From Candidatus Leptofilum proximum (lineage in GTDB: Bacteria; Chloroflexota; Anaerolineae; Promineifilales; Promineifilaceae), in assembly GCA_016710325.1 (NCBI GenBank), contig JADJXK010000002.1, positions 2,232,001 through 2,296,000 on the forward strand: DNA of 64,000 nt, read 5' to 3'. Made by a program: the position numbers and the translations under genes. Below, in pieces: positions 52,671-61,600 of this stretch (within the stretch, counting starts at the first letter, position 1; each line of letters begins with the position of its first letter). The notes under the pieces were generated by a model. It did no database searches and was not told where the DNA came from. It was given only the letters and a program-made list of their open reading frames with translations.

Positions 52671-52728
52671 GCTTGAAACGTGAAACGTGACCAAAGAAAC
52701 ATCACGTTTCACGCGTCACGTTTCACGC
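52671..52728. repeat. Inverted GTGAAACGTGA word repeat
   Basis: GAAACGTGAAACGTGACC faces ATCACGTTTCACGCGTCACG. The 52589-52788 gap holds this and a CGCGGAGACGCGGAGAG word, and no gene. Confidence 0.75.
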
Positions 52729-52788
52729 CAAACTCCACGAAATCCCAAGGAGCCAAAAAACGCTGCATCCTGTGCGCCTCTGCGGTTT

Positions 52789-53229
52789 TTATTCTGAGTC
52801 CAGGATGGTGAAATTGGTACTGGCCAGCACCGGTTCGCCGCCCAGGCCACCCGCTTCACTTTGCTGTACGGTGGCCCGCACTTCCAGCCCGTTTTTTATG
52901 TCAACTGGTCGCGCAACGGTGCCATCTTCATATGTAATCTGCGGCACCGGCTGGGCGCGAATCTGGTAAAGCTGGCCGTTCTCAGCCATCACTTTGATGA
53001 GCGGTTCGTCTTGGGGGATGAGGTTTACGGCCGTAATCGTCCCCTGCACCACAAACGCACCATCAGGAATGACCACAGGATTCAGTTCCAGGCCAGTGGC
53101 TTCGTCTATCATGGGGGTGGCGGGAACGGCCGTTGGTTCCCCAGCCGCGCCGCCAGATGTGCAGGAAACCGCCAAAAGCAGACTTGAAATCAGAAGGAAA
53201 AACAAGATTGATTTGGATCCACTCTTCAT
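52789..53229 (-). CDS. Small lipoprotein, function unknown
   Basis: A 146-residue lipoprotein starting at MKSGSKSILFFLLISSLLLA with lipobox LAVSC. The mature domain (VVIPDGAFVVQGTITAVNLI, KVMAENGQLYQIRAQPVPQI) looks like a small beta-barrel of OB type. I do not recognise the family. ACGGCCGT sites encode TAVP and TAVN. Confidence 0.7.
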   Translation of the reverse strand: MKSGSKSILFFLLISSLLLAVSCTSGGAAGEPTAVPATPMIDEATGLELNPVVIPDGAFVVQGTITAVNLIPQDEPLIKVMAENGQLYQIRAQPVPQITYEDGTVARPVDIKNGLEVRATVQQSEAGGLGGEPVLASTNFTILDSE

Positions 53230-53297
53230 GGTACGCTGTCCTTTATTTTTGCCGGTTAGAAAAAGCCTATCCATAAACCTATCACTTCTTCAAAAAA

Positions 53298-53900
53298 ATG
53301 AAAAAACGACTCAAAAAAACGCTCATCTGGTCCCCTTTCCTGCTCATCTTTGGCATGGTTGGCCTGGAACTCTACACAGACAACTGTAACTGCGTTGTCC
53401 CCCCAGAAACAGCGGCACGCATTACAACAGTCCCAATTTGTGAAGATGGTTCAGACGACTACCCATTCGCTTACGATACCGAACAGAGGCAGCTAATTGA
53501 TGAAATCATAGAGAAGCGCAGCAGGCGCGAAACCATCACAAAAGCTGAGTATCGTGAAGCAATGGATTTACTGGTTTACGAAGTTCCCCCCGAGCAGCTT
53601 GGCGGTTTAAATGGTGTGGTGTGTCGTCAGGGTGTTGCTTTTGTCAGAGATTCCCTTCCTGAGTTGGCCAAACAACACGTTGCCCGTCATGAGCTGGAGC
53701 ACCTCTTTCAAACCACCGATGAAAATCGGGAGTTGGCGGCCACGATTGCCGCTAGCATGGAGTATCCAATCGGCCTGCTTGCCACCATTGTCTCTTCCCT
53801 TATCACTGCCAAAGAAGACCTTTCCTGGTGTTGCTTTCTGAAAAGCAGCTGGGCTATTTTTAAGCTCTACTTCCTCGGGATTGATTGGCGAACACAGTAG
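53298..53900 (+). CDS. Membrane-anchored putative zinc metallopeptidase
   Basis: A 200-residue protein with an N-terminal anchor (LKKTLIWSPFLLIFGMVGLE). A lone HELEH zinc motif (residues 131-135, VARHELEHLFQTTDENREL) has a Glu ten residues on, in the style of gluzincin-type sites. The C-terminus has a second hydrophobic stretch (GLLATIVSSLITAKEDLSW). Cys30, Cys32 and Cys48 are near the anchor. The match is motif-only; the family is not recognised. Confidence 0.6.
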   Translation: MKKRLKKTLIWSPFLLIFGMVGLELYTDNCNCVVPPETAARITTVPICEDGSDDYPFAYDTEQRQLIDEIIEKRSRRETITKAEYREAMDLLVYEVPPEQLGGLNGVVCRQGVAFVRDSLPELAKQHVARHELEHLFQTTDENRELAATIAASMEYPIGLLATIVSSLITAKEDLSWCCFLKSSWAIFKLYFLGIDWRTQ

Positions 53901-53926
53901 GTCAAGATTGCAATCCTAACCTGCCA

Positions 53927-55540
53927 CTACATCCGAAAAACGCCGTAATGCGGCTGGCCCGGGGTCACAAAATCCACGTTGTGCGCTACGGAGAGGCCTA
54001 CGCTCAGCGCCCGGCGCGTGTCGCGCGGGTCCAAAATTCCGTCGTCCCACAGCCGCGCCGTGGCGTAATAGGGGTCAGACTCCTGTTCAAACTTCTGCCG
54101 CGTCATCATCTGCATGGCCTGGATAGTGGTTGTGTCTGGCTCGATGCCGCGCCGTTTGGCGGCCGCTTCCTGCACAATGCCCAGCACGCCCGCCGCCTGC
54201 TCGCCGCCCATCACCGCCACCCGGCTGTTGGGCCAGCTCCACAAAAAGCGCGGATCATAGGAACGGCCGCACATGGCATAATTGCCCGCCCCGTACGAAC
54301 CGCCCACAATCACCGAAAACTGCGGCACGCTGCTGGTGGCCACAGCGTTAATCATCTGGCTGCCGTGTTTGATGATGCCGCCCCGCTCGTACTGCGTGCC
54401 CACCATGAAGCCGGTAATGTTTTGCAGATAGATCAGCGGCGTCCGGCTTTGGTTGCACAGCTGGATAAACTGCGCCGCCTTGTTGGCGCATTCAGAAAAG
54501 AGGATGCCGTTGTTGCCCAAAATGCCCACCGGCCAGCCGTTGATCACCGCACGGCCCGTCACCAACGTTGGTCCGTACTCTGGCTTAAACTCAAAAAACT
54601 CGGAGCCATCCACCAACCGGGCAATGATTTCGCGAATGTCAAACGGAGTGCGCGGATCGGCGGGGATGACGCCCAGCAACTCGTCGGGGTCGTAGGCTGG
54701 CTCACGCGGTGGCTGACGGCGGTTGAGGCAGGCGTGGGGCTTTTGCTGGTTGAGCTGCCGGGTGATGAAACGGCCGATTCTTAACGCATCCGCATCATCC
54801 TCCGCCAAATAATCACTCAGCCCGGACACCTGCGCGTGCATCTCCGCTCCGCCCAGCGTTTCGTCATCCACCTCTTCGCCGATGGCCATCTTCACCAGCG
54901 GCGGCCCGCCCAGGTAGGCCGTCGCCTTGCCGCGCACAAACACCGTGTAGTCGCTCATGCCCGGCACGTACGCCCCACCCGCCGTGGACGAACCAAACAC
55001 CAGCGCCACCTGCGGAATGCCCGCCGCGGACAATCGTGCCTGGTTGGCAAAGGTGCGCCCGCCCAAAATGAAAATCTCGTCCTGGTAGAGCAAATTCGCC
55101 CCAGCCGACTCTACACAAGTGATGCAGGGCAAGCGATTTTCGGCGGCGATGGTCTGCGCCCGCAGCGTCTTTTGCAGCGACATCGGGTAAACCGCCCCAC
55201 CCTTGGCCGTGGCGTCATTGACCGAAATCAGGCACTCCACGCCGCTCACCACGCCGATGCCCACAATTTGCAGGGCAGCAGGCGCTTCGTCGTTGTACAT
55301 GCCCCAGGCGGCCAGGGGGGACAGCTCCAAAAAGGGCGTTGCGGGGTCCAGCAGCAGCTCCAGCCGTTCGCGGGGCAGCAGCTTATCCTGCTCCCGAAAT
55401 TTTTGCGCGCCGCGTTCACCGCCGCCCGCGCGCACCTGCGCCTGCCGCGTTTCCAGCGTCTGTACCAGCTCCAACATGGCAGCGCGGTTGGTTTTGTACT
55501 CTTCGCTGCGAGTGTTTATGGATGATTTCAGCTTGTCCAT
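53927..55540 (-). CDS. Acyl-CoA carboxylase carboxyltransferase subunit
   Basis: A 537-residue crotonase-fold subunit. Motifs include LLDPATPFLELSPLAAWGMY, CVESAGANLLYQDEIFILGG, FGSSTAGGAYVPGMSDYTVF, and C-terminal FMVGTQYERGGIIKHGSQMI with GNYAMCGRSYDPRFLW. It is closest to the methylcrotonyl/geranyl-CoA carboxylase type by these signatures. It transfers carboxylate from biotin to acyl-CoA and should partner the biotin subunit at 40489-42450. Confidence 0.93.
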   Translation of the reverse strand: MDKLKSSINTRSEEYKTNRAAMLELVQTLETRQAQVRAGGGERGAQKFREQDKLLPRERLELLLDPATPFLELSPLAAWGMYNDEAPAALQIVGIGVVSGVECLISVNDATAKGGAVYPMSLQKTLRAQTIAAENRLPCITCVESAGANLLYQDEIFILGGRTFANQARLSAAGIPQVALVFGSSTAGGAYVPGMSDYTVFVRGKATAYLGGPPLVKMAIGEEVDDETLGGAEMHAQVSGLSDYLAEDDADALRIGRFITRQLNQQKPHACLNRRQPPREPAYDPDELLGVIPADPRTPFDIREIIARLVDGSEFFEFKPEYGPTLVTGRAVINGWPVGILGNNGILFSECANKAAQFIQLCNQSRTPLIYLQNITGFMVGTQYERGGIIKHGSQMINAVATSSVPQFSVIVGGSYGAGNYAMCGRSYDPRFLWSWPNSRVAVMGGEQAAGVLGIVQEAAAKRRGIEPDTTTIQAMQMMTRQKFEQESDPYYATARLWDDGILDPRDTRRALSVGLSVAHNVDFVTPGQPHYGVFRM

Positions 55541-55548
55541 GCGTTTTT

Positions 55549-55640
55549 TTATCCACAGATTTCACAGATTACACAGATTCCTTTTCCTCTCTGTGCAACT
55601 CCGTGCTCCTTTGTGAAACTCTGTGTTCCTGCTTTTCATT
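55549..55640. repeat. CACAGATT/CTCTGTG word array upstream of the carboxyltransferase gene
   Basis: CCACAGATTTCACAGATTAC is followed by CTCTGTGCAACTCCGTGCTC and AACTCTGTGTTCC. It is nearly the same structure as 28046-28133. Confidence 0.7.
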
Positions 55641-55830
55641 GCCTGTTTTCAGAAAATAGCGCCAGGCATTTTGGGCAAAGGTTTTCCTGGCCGATGGTGT
55701 TCAGGCGGGAATGGGCGCGGCGATCAGTGATCTTTTGGCCGCACCAGGCCACATACGATTCGCGGCTGTGCTCCACGATGTGCCAGGTATCGCCGCTCAG
55801 CAAAACAACGGGATTGGTTTCAGACTTCAT
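55636..55830 (-). CDS. Small hypothetical protein with Cys pair
   Basis: A 64-residue protein (MKSETNPVVLLSGDTWHIVE to LCPKCLALFSENRQ). AWCGQKI and LCPKCLALF could form a zinc knuckle. Codon use is normal for the region. No family recognised. Confidence 0.5.
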   Translation of the reverse strand: MKSETNPVVLLSGDTWHIVEHSRESYVAWCGQKITDRRAHSRLNTIGQENLCPKCLALFSENRQ

Positions 55831-55856
55831 TTTTTGCTTAACCTGAATATGTCATA

Positions 55857-55914
55857 CCCGCGTAGGCGGGTATCCATTCTCATTCTGCGTAAGATGGATT
55901 CCCGCCTTCGCGGG
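55857..55914. repeat. REP-like palindrome
   Basis: CCCGCGTAGGCGGGTATCCA faces TGGATTCCCGCCTTCGCGGG. It resembles the repetitive extragenic palindromes of many bacteria. It lies about 40 bases from the IS110 transposase gene. Confidence 0.75.
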
Positions 55915-55954
55915 AGCAACTGTGATAAAAGTCAAGGTCAAAAAGCGAATTTGT

Positions 55955-56905
55955 CTAAGCAATTTGCCAAGTTGCTTCATCTCGAATGATAGCATTCAAA
56001 ATGGTTAACAATTTTCGCATACAGGCCGTGAGCGCTACTTTAGGGAGCTTTCCCTTAGCAATCAAACGGTCATAAAAGGCTTTAAGAACCGGGTTATAAC
56101 GAATGCCCGAAAGAGCAGCCATGTACAAAATAGAACGAACATCTGAACGCCCGCCAAAGATATGGCGGTGCCCGCGAAAACGGCCGCTGTCACGATTGAA
56201 CGGAGCCAGGCCGACTAATGCGGCAATTTTTTGCCGGGACAAAGTTCCCAATTCTGGCAATTCAGCCAGCAACGTAAAGGAGGTGACCGGGCCTACGCCA
56301 GGGACGCTTTCTAAACTGGCACGCTTTTCGCGCCACTGGGCGTTTTGGTCAATCCAATTATTGAGGTCATCCTCAATTTCAGCTAATTCGGTTTCTAACC
56401 AGTCCAAGTGTTTCTGCAAACGAGGCAACAATTCTGGATTGGTCGTGGCACGCCGATTCTTCTCGGCTGTTTGCATGTCGATCAGCTGGCGCCGCCGAGT
56501 GACCAACGCTTTGATGAGTTGCTGTGCCTCTGTACCGAGAGGCCGTACCTCGGGACGAATCGCTTCGGCAAAAGCGGCAATCAGCCGAGCATCAATCGCG
56601 TCTGTCTTGGCTAATTGTCCCTTGGCACGAGCGAAATTACGGATGCGTGTGGGGTTGACAACCACGATAGGCAGAGAGACAGCGGCCAGTTCTGTGACCA
56701 TGGTTTGCTCGAATCCGCCACTTGCTTCAACCACAATAGCAGCGATAGCCGTTGCCGATAGCAACCTCTCCACCAGGGCGGCGATGCCGGCCGCATTGTT
56801 CTCGAATCGCGTCACTGCTTTCTGGCCCCACTGGGCCAAATCCAAAGCGGTCTTTGATACATCGATGCCAAAAAGGTTTCTTCTGTTTGCTGTTCCATGC
56901 GTCAT
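55955..56905 (-). mobile_element. IS110-family transposase (recombinase)
   Basis: A 316-residue DEDD-type transposase. The N-terminal RuvC-like domain is NLFGIDVSKTALDLAQWG, VEASGGFEQ and KTDAIDARLIAAFAEA. The C-terminal Tnp domain is LESVPGVGPVTSFTLLAELP and HIFGGRSDVRSILYMAALSG, with the Ser of the GRS motif. The frame is intact. Members use a bridge (seeker) RNA from the non-coding end and often insert at REP sequences; one lies next to it here. It has no inverted repeats. Confidence 0.95.
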
Positions 56906-57180
56906 TCCTTTGTGACCCGCACTAGCAATAATACGGACTTTACTGTCCTAACAACTGTTCGGGTTCTCGTGAACTCTCCTACTCTGGCGGTCTGCGCTCC
57001 TGCGCGGCTTTGCGCCTATGACATCGGCCTACCAGAGTTGAGCAATCTTAACGGATGGTCGCTTTTTTGGCCTCTTGTTTTATCATTTTCACGATGGGCC
57101 TCATCTCCCGCACGGTTTTTGAACCAAATGACAATCGGCCTTTCGTTTTGGCTTCATCATACTAATGACAAACCATTACT
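56906..57180 (-). ncRNA. Candidate IS110 bridge RNA region
   Basis: This 275-base non-coding end lies directly upstream of the transposase, where IS110 members encode their bridge RNA. Minus-strand hairpins are visible: ACTCTGG with CCAGAGT (about 57041 and 56981), GTTC-ACGA-GAAC and GGAC-AGTAAA-GTCC. The boundaries of the RNA and the guide loops cannot be set by eye. Confidence 0.5.
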
Positions 57181-57181
57181 C

Positions 57182-57601
57182 TTATGCAGGTAAGATAGAA
57201 AAATGATCAGTATGTTTGGGCCGGATCAGGCGAAAATCGCGCTGATCCAGCGTGAGAATGGTTTCGATATTCAGCCGTTCGGCGACAGCAACCAGCGTAG
57301 CATCAACTAAATCCAGCCGGGCGTCGGCGTATTGGTTGAGCAATTCGTTTACTCGCGGCCAATCTTGCGGCTGAACCTGCTCAATCTGCCAGATCGGGTC
57401 CTGCAAATTTTGAATGAAGGCGCGCATGACGCCATGGCCCAACCATCGGTGCAGGAGATAGCATGTTTCGGGAATGACGGTGACCAGGATGGTTTTGTGC
57501 AGTGTTGTGTCGCGAGCGACGGCAGCGCAAGCGGTGTGATTGACATCTTTTGGGTTAATCAGGGCAAAGAGAAAACTGGAATCAAGCAGCGTCTTTTTCA
57601 T
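57182..57601 (-). CDS. PIN-domain toxin (VapC type)
   Basis: A 139-residue protein starting MKKTLLDSSFLFALINPKDV. The PIN acidic residues are in LLDSSFL, IPETCYLLHR, DLVDATLVAVAERL and LTLDQRDF. VapC toxins are RNases that target tRNA or rRNA. The start overlaps the end of the RHH antitoxin gene by 20 bases. Confidence 0.9.
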   Translation of the reverse strand: MKKTLLDSSFLFALINPKDVNHTACAAVARDTTLHKTILVTVIPETCYLLHRWLGHGVMRAFIQNLQDPIWQIEQVQPQDWPRVNELLNQYADARLDLVDATLVAVAERLNIETILTLDQRDFRLIRPKHTDHFSILPA

Positions 57602-57887
57602 CACGCAGGGCAAATCCGGTTTGAAGGCTGATATTCTCTAGGATGTCTGCCTCGTCTTGACCGTTGGCCATGTAGGTAGGTACGGCCGTTTCTCCCGCCA
57701 GCCCAATCAATCGCAGCAAGGGATCTTCGGCTGGCTGTTCTTCCTCAGCCGCAGTGACGTAGGCCACCAACGCTTCACGAATGACGGCCGCTTTCGACCG
57801 CCCCTCCCGCCGGGCAATCAACTCGATTTTGTACAGCATCTCCTCATCAGCCATGATGGTCGTGCGTTTTAGATTTGATTCAGACAT
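57582..57887 (-). CDS. Ribbon-helix-helix antitoxin (VapB/CopG type)
   Basis: A 101-residue protein. The N-terminal RHH segment is LKRTTIMADEEMLYKIELIA with RREGRSKAAVIREALVAYVT. The acidic C-terminal part would wrap the toxin. It is translated just before the PIN toxin and should autoregulate the pair. Confidence 0.88.
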   Translation of the reverse strand: MSESNLKRTTIMADEEMLYKIELIARREGRSKAAVIREALVAYVTAAEEEQPAEDPLLRLIGLAGETAVPTYMANGQDEADILENISLQTGFALRDEKDAA

Positions 57888-57949
57888 ATGACATCCAACC
57901 CGTTATGCATGTATAACTTTGAATAATAGCATAACTCTCTGGCTGGTAC

Positions 57950-58018
57950 AATTCCTGGGAATGAATCCCAGGCTCGACCGATTCCAAATACTGATCACCG
58001 CTTACCGATTACCATTCA
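57950..58018. repeat. Hairpin and CACCGATTACC-word array
   Basis: CCTGGGA with TCCCAGG (about 57954-57972), then GATCACCGCTTACCGATTAC words. The latter touches the stop region of the next gene. Confidence 0.5.
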
Positions 58019-58484
58019 CCACGCGCAAACTCAAGCCGCCATCAGACGAATCCTTGCCCATGACGTGCTGCTGGTGCTTCGCGTGGTCATCTTGGGAAAA
58101 CTGTTCGGGCTGGGGGAACGGAGCAAAGCGGCCCAGCAAGATGGCATCAACCAGGTAAGAGACCAGCGCCACGTCGTACTCGTCGGAGAGGGAGCGGTAT
58201 TGGCTCGGATCCTGGTTGACCAGCAGCCGATCGGCGGTGTAGCCTTCGTCGGCGGGCGTGATTTGCAGCTGGAAAATGCAGCTGCCACTGGCGCTGCGAT
58301 GGAAGTAGAGCCATTGGCCGTCCAGGTAGATAAACCATTTATCGGCAGGCGATTGCGGCACGAGGCCCTGGCCGATGGTGACAAATTCTTCGCGAGTGTA
58401 ACGGCCGTCTAGCAGCAGTTCTTTACGTAGTTCGGGCATTGGTTTGTTGGGCCAGGAGCTTGCCGTTGCACGTTCTTTACCCAT
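58002..58484 (-). CDS. Hypothetical protein coupled to the BKACE gene
   Basis: A 160-residue protein from the ATG at 58484, which overlaps the upstream BKACE stop by 8 bases. The core reads RYTREEFVTIGQGLVPQSPA, DKWFIYLDGQWLYFHRSASG and SCIFQLQITPADEGYTADRL. It looks like a small alpha/beta binding domain. I do not recognise it, but coupling suggests a role with the enzyme. Confidence 0.65.
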   Translation of the reverse strand: MGKERATASSWPNKPMPELRKELLLDGRYTREEFVTIGQGLVPQSPADKWFIYLDGQWLYFHRSASGSCIFQLQITPADEGYTADRLLVNQDPSQYRSLSDEYDVALVSYLVDAILLGRFAPFPQPEQFSQDDHAKHQQHVMGKDSSDGGLSLRVVNGNR

Positions 58485-59340
58485 TAACTGCCTCCAGTTG
58501 CAACATGGCCCGCGCCTCAGCAATGCTTGCCACCTCGCCGCCAACCAATCGCACCAGCTCGGCTGCTTTGGCCACCAGGTCGCCGTTGGAGTGGGCCAGC
58601 TCGCCGTTGGGCAAGTAGAGATTGTCCTCCAGCCCCACCCGCACATTGCCACCCATAGAAACGGCCGCTGCCGCCAACTTCCACTGCTTCTGCCCAATGC
58701 CAATCACTTGCCAGTGGGAGTTTGCCGGAAGCAAATCTACCTGCTGCACCAATGTTTTGGTGCTGGCCGGGATTCCGCCCAGCACCCCCATGATCAGGCT
58801 GAACTGGTACGGCGGCTGCAAAATCCCCAAATCGATCAGCGGCTGGGCGTTGTTGATGTGACCGGCGTCGAAACATTCCATCTCGGGCCGCGTGCCCGCC
58901 TCGTTCATTGCTTCGAGGAAAAATTGGATGTCCTTAAACGGATTGGCAAACACGTGGTCGTGGTAAAACGTTTTGTGCTGGCGCGAGTAGATGGCATAGT
59001 TCATCGAGCCCATGTTGAGTGCGGCCATGTCGGGCCGCAGGGCGCGGATGTGGTGAATGCGCGTCTCCCGGTCTATGCCGATGGCCCCGGTGGAGTAGTT
59101 GACGATGACGTCGGGGCAGCGCTGGCGCACCTCGGCGTCGATTTGGGCATAGGTTTCTACGTCGAAGGCGGGACGGCCGTCTGGCTGGCGGGCGTGAATG
59201 TGCACAATGCTGGCCCCGGCCTCCACGCTGCGCCGGGCTTCCTCAGCAATCTCAGCGGGCGTGTACGGGATGGCGGGGGATTGGGCTCTGGTGGTGAGGA
59301 CGCCGGTGAGAGCGGCCGTAATGATTGTTTTTGTGCTCAT
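58477..59340 (-). CDS. BKACE / 3-keto-5-aminohexanoate cleavage family enzyme
   Basis: A 287-residue barrel (DUF849). Metal-ligand His residues are in SIVHIHARQPDGRPAFDVET, and ECFDAGHINNAQPLIDLGIL with VRVGLEDNLYLPNGELAHSN match the family. Members cleave beta-keto acids with acetyl-CoA, as in lysine fermentation, but substrates vary widely. The downstream gene is translationally coupled. Confidence 0.92.
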   Translation of the reverse strand: MSTKTIITAALTGVLTTRAQSPAIPYTPAEIAEEARRSVEAGASIVHIHARQPDGRPAFDVETYAQIDAEVRQRCPDVIVNYSTGAIGIDRETRIHHIRALRPDMAALNMGSMNYAIYSRQHKTFYHDHVFANPFKDIQFFLEAMNEAGTRPEMECFDAGHINNAQPLIDLGILQPPYQFSLIMGVLGGIPASTKTLVQQVDLLPANSHWQVIGIGQKQWKLAAAAVSMGGNVRVGLEDNLYLPNGELAHSNGDLVAKAAELVRLVGGEVASIAEARAMLQLEAVNG

Positions 59341-59363
59341 GGTTACTGTCTTCTAAACAAAAA

Positions 59364-59427
59364 GGGCGAGGCAGGTAGCAGACATGATCGTTTTGCTTTC
59401 TCTGATCATATCCTACCTGCCTCGCCC
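59364..59427 (-). terminator. Long hairpin terminator of the CoA-ligase-like gene
   Basis: GGGCGAGGCAGGTAG (59364) pairs perfectly with CTACCTGCCTCGCCC (59413), with an inner ATGATC/GATCAT stem. Five T follow on the minus strand. Confidence 0.7.
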
Positions 59428-59433
59428 CTACCA

Positions 59434-59486
59434 ATTAACGTTTACCGCCTACGGATCACCGATGACCGAACACCGACAACCGATCA
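59434..59486. repeat. ACCGATGACCGAACACCGAC word array
   Basis: Repeats of the ACCG-word family (TTTACCGCCTACGGATCACC and GACAACCGATCACG). It contains the stop codon of the CoA-ligase-like gene. Confidence 0.7.
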
Positions 59487-60704
59487 CGCCTGCCAGTCGC
59501 GGGCATCAACCATGCCGGGCGCGTCGTCGGCCAGGGTGCCGGGGGTGATGAATTCCACGGCGTCCACTCGGACGCGGCAGAGGCCTTGTACGGCCGTTTT
59601 CACCTGTTCGGTAACGGCCGTTTCATCCACCCCTTCCGCCTCCACCCGCACTACAAAATGATCCTTCAGCTCGGGACGAGAGACCACACCCTGCACCTTT
59701 CGCACGCCAGGAATCTGCCCGGTGGCAAAACGCAGCTGGTTGGGATGCACAAACATGCCGCGCACCTTAGCCGCCTCGCCGGAACGCCCCACCAGAATAA
59801 TGCTGCGCTCGGTCTGGCGGCTTTGGCCAGGGTTCGGATCCATGTTCATGGCCATGTCGCCGGTACCGATGCGGATGAGCGGGTAAGCGCGGCTGAAGTT
59901 GGTCGCTACCACTTCGCCCGCCTCACCAGGGCCAACCGGTTGGCCGGTTTCACTGTCCACCACCTCGATGATCGGTTCGGGCAGCAGGTTCATGGCCATA
60001 CCTTCGCCTGTGTTGAGGGCCAGCAAACCAAAATCGGCCGTGGCGTAGGCGTTGCCCACCGCCAGGCCGTACTGCTCCACAAACGCCTGCCGCAAGCTCG
60101 GCGGCAGCGGTTCGGCCGAGAAGACAGCCGTTTTAAGCTGAAAATCCTTCTGAAAATCAAGACCCATCCCCTCAATCTTTTTGATCAGGCTCATCAGGAA
60201 GCTTGGCGTGCCACTGTAGCCGGTGATCTTCAAGTCCTGCATCATTTTGATCTGAAGCTCGGCGCTGCCAGTGCCACCCGGCACCACAGTACAGCCCAAC
60301 CGCACAAAGGCATTGTCGAACAAAAAGCCCGCCGGAACCAGGTGATAGGTGAAGCTGTTCAGGACCACGTCACCCGGCTTAAAACCCGTCGTTTTGAGCG
60401 CGCCGACGACCACATCCCAGGCGCCTTCGTCCGGTTCGGGGGCGGGTTCGTAGATGGGACCGGGCGAGAAGAAGATGTGCGTTACCTTTTCTGGCGGGAT
60501 GCCCAACATGCCGCCAAACGGCGGGTTGGCCTGCTGCAAAGCCACAATCTGGTCCTTGGACAGCACCGGAATTTTGGGCAAATCGACCACGCCTTGAATA
60601 TCGTCCGGCGTGATGCCCGCCGTCTCAAAGCGCGCCCTTACCGCCGGGGCGTTTTCATAGGCATATTTGACGGCTTCTTGTAATTTCTGATCTAGCTCAC
60701 TCAT
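59484..60704 (-). CDS. Phenylacetate-CoA ligase-like AMP-binding enzyme
   Basis: A 406-residue adenylating enzyme of the PaaK family: LPKIPVLSKDQIVALQQANP, FFSPGPIYEPAPEPDE in place of the usual P-loop, ITGYSGTPSFLMSLIKKI, AYATADFGLLALNTGEGMAM and C-terminal VGRSGEAAKVRGMFVHPNQL. It should activate an aromatic or other carboxylic acid to a CoA thioester. The ACGGCCGT sites encode TAV at the C-terminus. Confidence 0.9.
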   Translation of the reverse strand: MSELDQKLQEAVKYAYENAPAVRARFETAGITPDDIQGVVDLPKIPVLSKDQIVALQQANPPFGGMLGIPPEKVTHIFFSPGPIYEPAPEPDEGAWDVVVGALKTTGFKPGDVVLNSFTYHLVPAGFLFDNAFVRLGCTVVPGGTGSAELQIKMMQDLKITGYSGTPSFLMSLIKKIEGMGLDFQKDFQLKTAVFSAEPLPPSLRQAFVEQYGLAVGNAYATADFGLLALNTGEGMAMNLLPEPIIEVVDSETGQPVGPGEAGEVVATNFSRAYPLIRIGTGDMAMNMDPNPGQSRQTERSIILVGRSGEAAKVRGMFVHPNQLRFATGQIPGVRKVQGVVSRPELKDHFVVRVEAEGVDETAVTEQVKTAVQGLCRVRVDAVEFITPGTLADDAPGMVDARDWQA

Positions 60705-60740
60705 CTTTGTTCCCCATCAAAAACCCGGGCATGAGGCCCG

Positions 60741-60800
60741 ATCGGTAATCCGTTATCGGTATGCCGATTACCGTTCACCGTTCACCGACCACCGATTACC
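60741..60800. repeat. Inverted ATCGGTAATCCGTTATCGGT word repeat
   Basis: ATCGGTAATCCGTTATCGGT faces ACCGTTCACCGTTCACCG and ACCGATTACCC. It includes the LivF stop codon. Confidence 0.75.
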
Positions 60801-61590
60801 CGATCCACCGCTTGCGGCGTTTGTAATGTTTGACGTCACGGTAGCTCTTACGCTCACCAACCTGGGTCAGGCCCAGGTAAAACTCTTTGATGTCGGCGTT
60901 TTGCGCCAATTGGGTGGATTCGCCGTCGAGGACGATACGGCCGTTTTCCATCACGTAGGCGTATTCGGCCGTTTTCAACGCCACACTGGCATTCTGCTCC
61001 ACCACCAAAATAGAAACACCTGCTTCTTGATTGATGCGACGAATAATTTCAAAAATGTTTTGCACCAGCAGCGGCGCCAGTCCTAAAGAGGGTTCATCCA
61101 GCAGCATCAGGCGCGGCCTGGCCATAAGGGCACGGCCAATGGCCACCATCTGCTGCTCACCGCCAGAAAGATAACCGGCCGTACGGTGACGCAGCGGCTT
61201 CAGCGCCGGAAAATAATTGTACACCTGCTCCAGCAGCCGTTTTGTCTCCGACTGGCTGGGATTTACCAATGCGCCCACCCGCAAGTTTTCTTCGGCGGTC
61301 AAATGCTGGAACAGACGCCGCCCTTCCAGCACCTGCACAATACCCCGCCGCGTCACTTCTTCGGCGGGCAGCTTATCGAGCCGTTCGCCGTCAAACTCAA
61401 TGCTGCCCCGCGTGACAGCGCCATCTTCCCGCAACAGCAGGCCAGAAATGGCCTTGAGCGTAGTGGACTTGCCCGCGCCATTGGCCCCCAGCAGCGACAC
61501 AACCTGCCCCTGCTGCACCTCCAACGAAACGCCGCGCAGCACCAAAATCACATCACTGTAAACGACTTCGATATTGTTGATTTTTAGCAT
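60796..61590 (-). CDS. livF: Branched-chain amino acid ABC transporter ATP-binding protein
   Basis: A 264-residue protein starting MLKINNIEVVYSDVILVLRG. Walker A is GANGAGKS, the signature is LSGGEQQM, and Walker B is LMLLDEPSLGLAP, in the LivF form with VEQN as the switch region. With LivG (outside the window) it powers uptake. The stop TAA is in a GGTAATCGG repeat word. Confidence 0.95.
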   Translation of the reverse strand: MLKINNIEVVYSDVILVLRGVSLEVQQGQVVSLLGANGAGKSTTLKAISGLLLREDGAVTRGSIEFDGERLDKLPAEEVTRRGIVQVLEGRRLFQHLTAEENLRVGALVNPSQSETKRLLEQVYNYFPALKPLRHRTAGYLSGGEQQMVAIGRALMARPRLMLLDEPSLGLAPLLVQNIFEIIRRINQEAGVSILVVEQNASVALKTAEYAYVMENGRIVLDGESTQLAQNADIKEFYLGLTQVGERKSYRDVKHYKRRKRWIG

Positions 61591-61600
61591 AAGAATTGAA

